DNA of 64,000 nt, taken from positions 76,407,914-76,471,913 of the forward strand of contig OX375881.1 in NCBI GenBank assembly GCA_947359465.1, given 5' to 3'. This DNA comes from Metellina segmentata. Taxonomy: Eukaryota > Arthropoda > Arachnida > Araneae > Tetragnathidae. The position numbers and the translations under genes are program-made. The notes below the pieces were generated by a model, which was not told where the DNA came from, made no database searches, and saw nothing but the letters and a program-made list of their open reading frames with translations. Below, piece by piece: positions 1 through 10,767 of this stretch. Numbering within the stretch: the stretch's first letter is position 1; each line of letters starts with the position of its first letter.

Positions 1-745
1 AACCATGTTAATTTTTTTCCGATCAGTACTTTCTCGGGAAACCGTCTAAGAATCGAGCTAAACAATACAGTTTTCAATCCTGCGATGTCTGCGGCGGCTG
101 TAACTTTTTTTTTAATATAGAGAGAAAAAAAAGCACCATAGTAAAAACTAAGGAAAATAACCGTGCAACTAAATATTTGTCAGTGATGGCGACATCTATC
201 CCATCAGAAAGAGTTTTTTCCCTAATTGGTGGGATAGTTAATGAAACAAAAAGTTTGCTTAAGGTGGAGAAAGTTAACAAATTTATTTTTTTACAAACTG
301 TAAATTACAAATATTGGGGTGAAAAATAATTATAGGCCCCAATATTTTTTATTACAGTAAAAAAAAAATAAGTTTGTTGTGTATTCTCCCCATAAGTAGG
401 TAAATAATAAATAATAATAATTATTGTTATGTACCGACCTACTTATACTTATAGTTAGAAGTATCTATGTCAAATCGCTGCAAATATTATTTTATTTTGT
501 ATTATTCAGTTTGAAAATAAAAGATTTGTTAATTGTTCTGATTAATTTTTTGACTTAGTTTTGACAGTTAAAAAAAGTCTTAGTTATAAATTAATAAATA
601 CGACAAATGGAAAATTAAATCTCTCCCTCCCCCCCAAGGTGAACATTAATGTTTGAGGTTGCTAACCAGTTTTAAGAAGGGGAGGGGAGTTTAAAACACT
701 GATTTTTAAAGACATCGATATTGTTTTGTCAATGTCGCATCCCTA
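1..745 (+). mobile_element. 3' part of a hAT-superfamily DNA transposon
   Basis: The window opens inside a hAT element. A frame on the plus strand ends at 329 and reads through the hAT C-terminal dimerisation signature (see next entry). The element probably ends near 745, where the sequence finishes in ATGTCGCATCCCTA; read inward from that end it begins TAGGGATGCGACAT, a terminus style common among hAT elements. The 5' end lies outside the window, so TIR pairing and the 8-bp TSD cannot be tested. Between 330 and 745 there is AT-rich non-coding sequence with a pyrimidine block (621-640) facing a purine block (676-692) that could pair. Confidence 0.7.
102..329 (+). pseudogene. hAT transposase, C-terminal dimerisation domain (partial)
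   Basis: This frame ends at the TAA of 327-329. Its last ~55 residues contain ATSIPSERVFSLIGGIV followed by K-x-L-L-x-x-x-x-V-N-K-F-I-F-L. In hAT transposases the conserved block is a Ser/Pro-S-E-R-V-F-S core, then G-x-I, then a basic-leucine stretch and V-x-x-L-x-F-L; it mediates dimerisation next to the last catalytic residue. The catalytic domain should lie upstream of this window. The frame is AT-rich but uninterrupted from at least 102 to the stop, so I cannot say whether the element is dead. Confidence 0.75.
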
Positions 746-853
746 CTTTCTAGACGATTTACCAAAGCTTTCACAACACTCTGTCGCTTTTCTACTCGCC
801 CGTATATTAGTGGACCCTACTATATGAAGAAAATAAGACCCTAATGGTTCCGA

Positions 854-1126
854 ATGTCCCGAAAATATGCCGAAAACGGAAATCTGGTCCCGAAAAAGTC
901 CCGAAGTTATAAATTTTGTCCCGAGAATTTACCTCCTCTTAATTATCAAAACAAAGTCCCTTTACGGATGGAAGAAAAAAAATTAAGGCGAAAGCAAAAG
1001 GCGGCTGCAACTGAACTTAAACAAATGAAAAAAAGAAAATTAAAAATAATGCAAACTGCAAATGATGAAATTCAACAACTAGACAAAGAAATTATGCAAA
1101 CTGAAAAGAAAATGAAAATGGTGTAA
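854..1126 (+). CDS. Small lysine-rich coiled-coil ORF, unrecognised
   Basis: A 90-residue frame starting at ATG 854. The N-terminal third is unremarkable; residues ~38-90 are a highly charged K/E/Q-rich stretch (EEKKLRRKQKAAATELKQMK and on) with hydrophobic spacing compatible with a coiled coil. No catalytic or DNA-binding motif is visible. It lies between a hAT end and a tandem array, so it is more likely part of a decayed repeat than a host gene. Short GTCCC-rich strings recur around it (839-960) and again at 1547-1575, perhaps marking the ends of one repeat. Function unknown; coding status doubtful. Confidence 0.2.
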   Translation: MSRKYAENGNLVPKKSRSYKFCPENLPPLNYQNKVPLRMEEKKLRRKQKAAATELKQMKKRKLKIMQTANDEIQQLDKEIMQTEKKMKMV

Positions 1127-1636
1127 TTACCCCAATCCTACCACAATCGAAACAGTTTTTGTAAGTACACAAATTGATATATAACTTTTTTACAAATTCA
1201 TTTGATGCATAAAACATGAAAATTAAAAAAAATACATTAAGAAATGTTTTTAAAGTAATCGTTGATTGCTTCAATTTTTATTAAAATTTCAAGTATTCAG
1301 AAAAAAATAATGAATATAATATAGAGTATTTGTTTAATGTTCATCTGCTTTGACAAAATTTATGGTTTGTCTTTATTTTTAAAATTTTATTTAGAAAACA
1401 GTTACTAAAGTGAAATTTGATACTAGAGTCATCTTCTCTAGAGATTTGACTGTAAAAAATAAAAATGTGTGATTTTAAAGTTTAATTGCATTTAACTGAC
1501 CCCCATAATCATGTAAAAATTAGATCCTGCATTTATTTTAGAAAATCCCTAATAGGTCCCCAAAAGTCCCTAAATGGACCTACAGAAGTTTAGTAGACAC
1601 ACTGTAAGCAACAAGAGAGAGAGATAGTGTGTATAT

Positions 1637-3605
1637 GTGTTCCTAGTTTCAATATATAATTCTTGATCCATGTGTACACTTTTTTGAGTATGAAGACCAA
1701 TTTAATAGTAGTTTCTGATAAAAGAACCAATATCACTTATCTATGCTTATTTAAGCTGGATGCGAAGAAAAGATTTTTTATAAACTTCACACACACACTT
1801 ATTAAAAAAGAAACATTGGTACTCAGTAGTTCTCAAAAGGATGTTATCACTTCTTGATAATCTTCATCATCTTTTCCATCTTTTTATACTTAAATAAAAA
1901 TGAATAAAACTCCTTTTTGTCGCTTTACTTCAAACTCTGTTATGGGTAAACCCACTAAGATTAGAAAAATGAATGAAGGCTACGAGTGTTCCTAGTTCCA
2001 ACGCACCTTGCTTGATCATATCTACACTATATATAATGAACAACTTTTTTCGGAGCTTTCACACAAACACATAAAAGGAAAAAGAAACATCGGTATCCGA
2101 TATATTTTTCCAAAAATATTTTCACACGTCTTGACAATATTTTTCATCCTATCCTTGTTTTTATACTTAAATAAACATTAATAAAACCACATTCTGTTGC
2201 CTTTTTACCCATCTTGTGATGGATGGTCTTTCCAAAATTAGAAAAAAAATTATTTTACGCTTCCAGTGTTCCTAGTTCCGACACATTTTTCTTTCTTTGT
2301 CATACTTTTGAAAATTAGAACAATTTAATATTATTTACAGTTTTTTTACGAAAGGACCAATATCAATTATCTCAGCAATTTGAATCCGGATACGAAGTAA
2401 TGAACTTACAAAACGTTACACACACAAAGAAGAAAACAGAAACATCGGTATCCGATAGTTCTCCAAAAAAGACCGTCAACCCATCTTGGCAATATTTATC
2501 ATCCTCCGTTTTAAACTTGAATAAAAATGATTCTCTCACTTTTCTACCAACCCTGTGATAAGTGGTACCTCCAAGATTAGAATAATGGAGTCTAGGCTAG
2601 GTGTGTTCCTAGTTCCAATACATTTCTCTTGATCCACATAAACACTTTGAAAATTTGACCAATTCATTATTTTTTCCCTTTCTTACAAAAGGACCAATAT
2701 CACTTATCTCAGCTGTTTTAACCTTGATACGAAGTAAAGAACTTTCAGAACTTCATGCACACACGAAAGAAAACATAAACACCGGTATCGGATAGTTCTA
2801 CAAAAAAGACCGTTAACCCTTCTTGACAATCTTGTTCATCCTCCGTTTCAAACTTGAATAAAAATGATTCTGTCGCTTTTCTACCCACCCTGTGATAAGT
2901 GGTCCCTCCAAGATTAGAAAAATAGAGTCTAGGCTACGAGTGTTCCTAGTTCCAACACATCTCTCCTGATCCACACAAGCAATTTTGAAAATTAGACCAA
3001 TTTAATATTTTTTCCCTTTCCTACAAAAGGACCAATATCACTTATATCAGCTGTTTTAATCTTGATACGAAGTAAAGAACTTTCAGAACTTCATGCACAC
3101 ACGAAAGAAAACATAAACACCGGTATCAGATAGTTCTACAAAAAAGACCGTTAACCCTTCTTGACAATCTTGTCCATCCTCCATTTTAAACTTGAATAAA
3201 AATGATTCTGTCGCTTTTCTACCCACCCTGTGATAAGTGGTCCCTCCAAGATTAGAAAAATAGAGTCTAGGCTAGGTGTGTTCCTAGTTCCAACACATCT
3301 CTCCTAATCCACACAAACAATTTTGAAAATTAGACCAATTTAATATTTTTTTCTTTCCTACAAAAGGACCGATATCACTTATCTCAGCTGTTTTAATCTT
3401 GACACGAAGAAATGAACTTTCAGAACTTTACGCACACACAAAAGAAAACAGAAACATCGGTTATCGGATAGTTCTCCAAAAAGATGTTAACCCTTCTTGA
3501 CAATCTTTATCATCCTCCGTGTTTTTATACTTGAATAAAAATGAATAAAACCGCACTCTGTCGCTCTTCCACCCTCCCTGTTATGGGTGGTTCCTCGAAG
3601 ATTAG
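1637..3605. repeat. Tandem array, ~337-bp unit, six units
   Basis: The anchor GTGTTCCTAG recurs at 1637, 1986, 2266, 2603, 2940 and 3278, giving spacings of 349, 280, 337, 337 and 338. The last three units are very similar; the first two are more diverged and the third is short. Each unit carries the same ordered blocks: a GACCAATTTAATA block, ACAAAAGGACCAATATCAC, a run of CACACA, CTTGACAATCTT, and CTGTGATAAGTGG before the next anchor. No long open frame runs through the units. This looks like a local satellite-type expansion; whether it is a genome-wide satellite cannot be seen here. Confidence 0.9.
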
Positions 3606-5953
3606 ATGCGCCAAAATAACGTTAATATTCACGCCAAATGAGCTATCGCTCTTGGATGCTGTAATTGTTGGCGGCGTGCCAAGAAAGCGGCCGCATGCTT
3701 TGCTTGCTGTGTAATCCTCCCGGGACAAAGCACGAAATGATAAAAATTGCAAGGAAATGACGCAAGGGGTGTTATTAAAAATGAAGCCCCGGGAGTTAAT
3801 GTTTGCGAAAAGATTTATTCGTTTTGTTCGGTGGCGGAATTCTTTGGGCACACGTTGGCGTAATTCGTTTAAGGGTTGTTTGTAATCATTACCGGTTGCA
3901 GAAGAATCGTTTTTTGCGTTCTTTTAACTAAAACTGTTCTTTTTATCATCCGATGAAAAAAAGAGGGATGGTTTGTTTGCTGAATGCGTTCTGCTTTGCG
4001 CTGAAGTTTATTAAAGATTTGTCACGTTTTCAAACCCGTGTAATTACGTTCGCTTGGAATGCGGCGGATCGCAGTTTTGTTGTTTGCTTGGGGAAGTTAA
4101 GGGAATAGACTTTCGGGGTCATGGAGTGTTTATAGAAATGTGGATTTTATCGCTAAGATATGCACGACCTACAAACTTTGTGAAATGTTTCTAATATAGT
4201 ACTTTTTCTTTCTTTCTGATTTTGTTTCTTAAGTTTCAAGGTTTCCAGTAGAATAACTGGAAACGAATTTTAAAAATATTCAAATAAATATACTTGTTAC
4301 CATGTTTCTGCGATAAAACATAATCAAAGTTTGACGTGATGATCACGGCGATTTTTATCGTGGTTACATCGTACGGTAGTGTGAAGAAGCGCTTGTGTTT
4401 AATGGATCCATTAAAAAGTTGGAGAACATATTATTAGAAGGCATAATAAATATTTTATAACCTGCATTTCACATCATACAATCGAAATAGAATCTTTAAC
4501 CTTTCAGGATGTTTAACTTCAATTCGAAAACTCCTTGAAACTACTTGGAGAGTTAATTGATGCGTCTGGGCCAAGAGATTGTCAATAGAATAGTTTTTGA
4601 TAATTTATTATTAATATTCCATGTTTGCCGATAAAAATTAATCGTATTAAATTCAGTAAAACACCAATGCAAATATTGCATTATTTCTTAAATCATATAC
4701 TTCATAATTAAGAATTTTGATAAGTACTGCAGGGAAATTTAGACGGCTCTATCACGACCCTAAATACTTATACTACCATTGTATTCAAGAAATGTATTTA
4801 TGTATTTTCCATGTTTTGATTAGTACTCTTAAAAATCATCACAGTTTAAAATGTATTCTACTTAAAATTATACTAAACTTATAAATTTTATTTCTAACCC
4901 AGTGTTAGAAAGGTAGTCAACCATAGGGGGGGGGGGCAGGGTTTTAATTAGTGTTTGTCAAAATGAATCATATTTTTACAGTCAAAACACTTATAATAAT
5001 TTTAGAACAACAACGAAATTACGAAAAGCGAGCATAAAATAACCAAGCCACAGCTACACTTAAATTTTACTTATTATATGGTTTCTGCCATCTGTTTTCT
5101 TAGGATCAGGTGGTGTGTTTTTGCAGCAAATTAAGAAGCGTCAGTGTAACGAGAATTTTATTTTTATTCGTTTTATGTGGCACATTGGTATTTCTACTTT
5201 AAAAATAAGAAAAATAGCATTTCCTTTCTTTCTTATGTGTTATGAATTCCTAAAATTCCATATTCCTGCGAGACCTGCTTCATGACCTTATATAATTTAA
5301 CCACAATTTTGGATAATATTTTACCCACCATCAGGATCATAGTCATAATGGATGACATTGTTAATTGGGCAAAATAATCCCATGTCACGAAACATGTCCT
5401 TACTATTAAAAATGATTAAAAGTAATACAAAATGAAGCTGTCCTGATAAACATAAGAATTCTGTGAATGAGAGTGAAAATGGTTTCATAAATTAGTAGCA
5501 TAAACAAAAGAATTATATGTAACACAACCAGAATTGGAAAAGGATACTGTCTTCTGTAAATGCAATGCCAAGTTAAACTTATTCATGAATGATTTCGAAA
5601 ATTAATACATCAGTACTTGTTTTTAGATAATCGAAATTGAAATCTTCATTGATGGACAAAGCAAATTAGTTACAAATTGCAGTCACATCTTCTTGCCATA
5701 ATTAAACCTCTAATGCTTGATGCCTGACAATTTCTTACCACCAAAAGCTAATAGAATGACTCCAGGCAAGAAGGAAAACTGTGACATCATCTGCTATATA
5801 TTGACATTTTAAGGAAATGATTTACAGCGAACGCAGATTTTTAGCAACTTTTTTTCAACAGAATGACAGTGTCAGTTTATTATCAACCAAAATGTTTTCA
5901 ACTTGTCTCCATCTTGCCTTGACCCCATCCATTGAACCCTGTTCGGTTTAGAG
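3606..5953. other. Unannotated AT-rich stretch
   Basis: No gene or repeat recognised. Positions 3605-4110 are less AT-rich than the neighbours and include a 108-residue minus-strand frame (3525-3851) with no recognisable domain that runs into the tandem array, so I do not call it a gene. A run of ten G lies near 4926-4936. Confidence 0.4.
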
Positions 5954-6836
5954 CAGGGGTGGCCAACCTGTGGTGCGTGCACCAAACTTGGCGCATTGGA
6001 TGATTACAAGTGGCGCATTGCATTATTGTGAATCCTTATTCTTTTGAAGTAGGCGCCATCAGTGAAAATATCATCTTTTTTTTCAACACCCTAATACTTT
6101 CAGTTTAATTCATAGAGCTTCCTTACTCCTCATTTCGTCGCAATTTTTTGAGTTTGCAATTTATATTTTGTGTGATGCGACGTATTTGTGATCTGTTTGT
6201 TCTTTTTCAAATTATTTTGTACTTTTTAATGTTATTTTTTACATTTCTGTTATCTATCACTGTGCAAAATAAAATGAGCAAAAGAAGCGCAAAAAGTATG
6301 AGAAAAAAAGTGAATTTAACGAACAATAAGAAAAGGAGTTATTTACAGCAAGTCCATCAGGAAAATTGTTTTTTTGTAGTAATTTTGAAACTACTCTTTC
6401 ACATAATAGAAGACATGATCTTAATAAACACAATAAAATACAGCATCAGGCTAACATAGAAGGAAAAATTAAACTTGTTCTCGGGTCGGAGTCACGTAAA
6501 GAATTTGTGACTAAAAAAATCAGAAGACAAAATATTTTTGCTAATGTAAGTTGTGAAGGCGAGGTGATGACAGAAGCGTCCTATGAAATTGTTTTAGCAT
6601 TGGCGGAAAAAAAAACTGATCTGACGGAGAAGCCTTGTTTCCAAATATTTGCACGTCATCTTGGTTATAAAGGTATTGAGAAGAAATCAGACGAATTGCT
6701 ATACCAAGGCAAGGCGAGATGTATCGTCGTCAGGACCATGAACGTAAGGTAGAAAAGGTGCTTGAAGTGAATGGCGCATCTGAACTCGTATGTGAAAAAA
6801 ATTGGCGCATGGTAAGTAAAAGGTTGGCCACCCCTG
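5954..6836 (+). mobile_element. hAT transposon, internally deleted, with perfect TIRs and TSD
   Basis: The element is bounded by a perfect 16-bp TIR, CAGGGGTGGCCAACCT at the left and its reverse complement at the right. The flanks are an exact 8-bp direct repeat GTTTAGAG (5946-5953 and 6837-6844), the target-site size of hAT transposons. At 883 bp it is far shorter than an autonomous hAT (about 2.5-4 kb). It retains the transposase N-terminus but lacks the catalytic core, so it would need a helper transposase. The exact TSD and TIRs suggest fairly recent insertion, although the reading frame is already shifted. Confidence 0.93.
6276..6750 (+). pseudogene. hAT transposase N-terminal fragment (BED-type finger), frameshifted
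   Basis: Two overlapping plus-strand frames together give the start of a hAT transposase. The first begins near ATG 6274 (MSKRSAKSM...) and runs to about 6365; the protein then continues one frame over with C-F-F-C, a spacer, and H-x5-H-x4-H, consistent with a slightly degraded BED-like zinc finger used for DNA binding. Further on, ASYEIVLALAEKKTDLTEKP resembles the block after the finger in ZBED/GTF2IRD2-type hAT proteins. The frame then runs out near the right TIR, so the RNase H-like catalytic domain is absent. A frameshift near 6365 makes it non-functional as written. Confidence 0.7.
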
Positions 6837-6844
6837 GTTTAGAG

Positions 6845-9800
6845 TATTTTTCTGTAATACATGCTTTTCCTTCGGTATACTTTGAGCGCAGTAAAACCTA
6901 GATTCCGAGAATGCTTCTTGTATAGACATGTTTTTGCTCTTGGAATCCCCCTTCCAATTTTAGGTAAAATATTTATTACAAATGTCTTGTGTATTACATA
7001 AACTCACAAAATCAAACGTAAGGATTTTGTCAATGTGACACCTCGGACTTTTATTTTCCGATCTATTAGCTTCCTCAAATGTAAAACAAATTGTTGAGCG
7101 GTATTATCCTACATTTCTCCATACATAAATATCGTTTCCATTTATTGTACTGTTTCAAGACATGATTCCCAAGAAGTCAGATTCGTAACTACTAGAATTT
7201 TTCGAAATTTCGGTGAACGTAAACATTTTTATTTTATTATCTTAGAATCGGACGCGACAGTTCCGACCCCTTGTACCACCCACCCGCCCTAAAAAAAATA
7301 ACAATCCCACACTCAGACGTACGTGTTTCTTCATTTTTAATTAATAAAACAAAGTTCCATCTATATGATCTGAAATAGCCCTATGAACTGAAATAGCCAT
7401 AATTTGAGTGAATGATGAGATAATAGATAAATATCAACATTTAAAAGTCATTCGCTAACCTTTAAAATCAAAACATTTCAATCTTTTTATTATTAAAAGT
7501 TTATAAATTGATTTATAATTGTATTGCGTGATGTATTAATTAATGCAAATATAATATAATTTATTTCGAGTTTTCTGACCCATTCATTTCAAATCAAGAT
7601 TTGTCACTACCTCTGACAAGAGCATGTATATTCCAATTACTCTCATAAAATTCTTGAAGCCAATTACATTCGAGTCAGCCCATTCGGGGGACATTTAATC
7701 GGACATATTGCCTAATAAACAGAACATGAAAGAAATTTACTCTGACATGTTTCGATATGGATTGTCTATACATTATTTAATTATATCCTCCCAATGGAAA
7801 GGCCTGAGAGCTGGAAATTACGCAAATCCTAATTATTTGAGGTACAATTGATAACATTTAACTCAATTTCGAAGTTTAATCCGTAGTTATTTAAAGTTTG
7901 TTAAATGGAAGCTACCGAATCATGATTTTGGTGTTCTATTATGACTGATCTATTAAGTCATATTACATTAAATTAAAGCAATATCATCCAACTTAAAAAC
8001 CAATTATTACATAGGTCATAGTTTAACGAAGTTTATAAAATACACGTCAGGAAATAATATTCGCTCTTATATTTAATCTAGTGCAATTATTAAAAAAGAT
8101 GCGAGATAATTATCACCCTGTATAATCAGAACTTAATGTATTCATTATAATTTAATTGTGTTTTTAAAAATAAAATCATGAAAGCAATGTGATACTGAAT
8201 GATATGGATTATATTGTTTAAAATATGAAACAAGAGTTCAATGTTTTGTTCTAATTATAACATTAAATGCAGTTATTAATTTGCTTTAGGCGTCGAAGCA
8301 TGTTTTAAAATACTTTATTGATTCCTCTTAATTTGAGCAAATCACGATACCTAACAACTTTGTAAAAATATAAACTATCTCTTTTCATTCCACATAGTTG
8401 AAGCAAGACAGAGAATATTGATAGGGATATTTAATTGCTAGTCATCAAATCTGATACCTCAAAAAGTTAAAATTTTTCTGGAATAGAAATGTCTGTTAAT
8501 ATATGATGGCATGTGGCTTATATAGGTAATAATAAACTTAAAATGCAAAGGAAGGGGTTTACCTTACATTCTTGCAATCAACTGTTTTACATAAAAAAAG
8601 GCGTTTACAAATAAATACATAATATACAAGTTTATAAAATTATGTATCTTATGTTTTTAATCAAATCCAATTTTAGAAAGAAAGTTTAATAGGTGTTGCC
8701 TTTAGATAATGTGTTACCATTTTATATATTTTTTAAGGAGTTAAATGTTTATATGTATGGCATATTTATGTAAATAGCTAACAAATATGTCATGATTTCT
8801 ATAATCCATCCAACTCATTTCCTTCCTTATTTCAACTAACTCAATTTGAGACAGAAAATAATAATAAAAAAACTGTATAATAATCTACTATAAATAACAA
8901 TTTGTAGATACTTTGTATGTGATTTTATTAAGTGTGCTTTATCCTCACCATTATAATATCAACCGATAAACTTACACCTTATTGGTATACTAGTATCCGA
9001 CTAATATCATGAAATAGCTTAGCAAATTGCATATTGCAATTGCAATTTCATCAAGCATGTCAGTCTAACACATGAAGAAAATGAAAAAGCCGAATTGACC
9101 AAACAAAAAATCATTCTCAGTGTCCTAGAAAAGATTAAAGAATACGCTAATAATAAGATTAAATGTTTTTGGATCATTGAGTATACCATCAATTCTCCGT
9201 AAACATAGCTAAATCATTCCTTTATTCCAGACTTAAAAGAATAATGCCTTCATTTTAAATGCATGGAATTTATTGCATTTCGATTGCCTAATGATAAAGA
9301 ATTCAATCCTCAAATAGGTCTACAAAACAGTTAACGATTTCTTACGACCGCGCAAAATATTTTATTGTAATGTACCCCACATTGTCAGAAAATGTATAAA
9401 ATAAATTAAAGCATTATATTTAGATAATCAATTCATATTTGTTTCGATAAACTAGTCGTACATTAAAATGCATTTATCAAATGGCTAAGATAGAACAATC
9501 ACTTGGAATTATGAGTTGCATCGAAACAAATTTTATCGAATGTTTTCTAATTTGACTTATATCTGTAAATTATGCTGTATTTTTATTGTTTCGTCAATTG
9601 GTAGACAAATAAATACACAAATAAATTGAGGTCGAGATATTGATCCCCATTTCTGTCACCATTTAATGTCGGTAGATAAGAGTTGTGACCATAGTCGTTA
9701 CCTGATTCATCTAGAGCTGAAAACTATCTAGTCACTTTCGGAGATCAGAGTATAAGTAAGATTGTATTAAATAATCATAAATTAGCTTTCGGGCTGCACA

Positions 9801-10113
9801 TATTGAGATGAACATTTGTAGAATATTTATACACTCATTAATAAACGAAGGATGATACATTCTACGAAGAAGTCGGATAAACCTTTTTTACACTTCTCCA
9901 ATTCTTACTAATTTCAAATTAATTTTCATCGCATTCGATGTCATGGTTACAATTTGGCACGTGCATTATCAAAAATACATTTACTAATACTATAGTTTGC
10001 TCGTGCCTAATAAATATAATATCAAGACACAATAACGTTTCCAAATACGACAGTATCAGTTACACCATGTAATAAAAATTAAATTCACTGAAAGCTTGTA
10101 AGCTCTCAAAACA
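6845..10113. other. Long AT-rich stretch without recognised features
   Basis: About 3.3 kb with no open frame of note and no repeat I can pair within the window. Composition is strongly AT-rich throughout, typical of intergenic or intronic DNA. Confidence 0.4.
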
Positions 10114-10767
10114 TCTATATATATAATTCTCTTACGTGGCACGCAAAAAAGACGTTATTTGTTTTCGCGTTTTGGCAACATTGTACGATTCTTTGTTTAT
10201 CCCAAAGCCTCGCGCTTCAATTGAATTTATAGCGTTATCGGATGAAATTTTATTGAAAAAAAAAATGAATTTTAGTCGAGCTGTTGCAGTAAATAATAGA
10301 AATAAAAAAAAACGGAGGATCTTTTCAGGGTTATTTAAAAAAAAGTCCGTTTCGGGGCCAACAATTATAGTTCAACAAGACGCTTGCATTACAACTTTCG
10401 ACAACAAACTCAATGAAAAAGCGTGGGTGGCTCGAGTGCTGGGTAAATGTACACACAACCAACATGCTGGGTTTTCAATTTCCAAATCACAATGCTCACA
10501 TTTCGAGTCAAAATTTGCTCAAAGTTTCCATTTGAATTCTGATTCCAGAGGTACTGTAAATATCTTTTCTGATAAACAGCATAAAATTTAGATTTGAAAA
10601 ATACTTTTTTGGAATATCATATTTTGTTAACAATTCCTTCTGCTAGGACACATGTCTTCATTTATGCGAGCGAAGCGAGCATAGGTTCGCCTAGCGAACC
10701 AATGAGGATTGCGAAGGAATCCTCTGGGGGTTGGCGAGCGTTAGCGAGCCGGGGGCGGGCCCCCTAG
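10114..10767 (+). mobile_element. Non-autonomous Helitron, 654 bp
   Basis: It starts with TC (TCTATATATATAATTCTC) and ends with CTAG preceded by a GC hairpin (GGGGG-CGGG-CCCCC, 10751-10764). It is flanked by A on the left and T on the right, as expected for Helitron insertion between A and T without target duplication. The last 100 bp hold further hairpins: GGTTCG-5 nt-CGAACC at 10684-10700 and AGGATT-7 nt-AATCCT at 10705-10723, plus GCGAGC-type repeats. No Rep or helicase domain is present. A 151-residue frame (10136-10591) starts from GTG within the Helitron terminal sequence and has no domain I recognise; it may be chance or captured sequence. Confidence 0.88.

Noticed and set aside
74..280. 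Minus-strand 68-residue ORF
   Set aside because: It is the antisense of the hAT dimerisation domain.
3525..3851. 108-residue minus-strand ORF
   Set aside because: It overlaps the end of the tandem array and shows no domain; the start and end are not credible as an exon.
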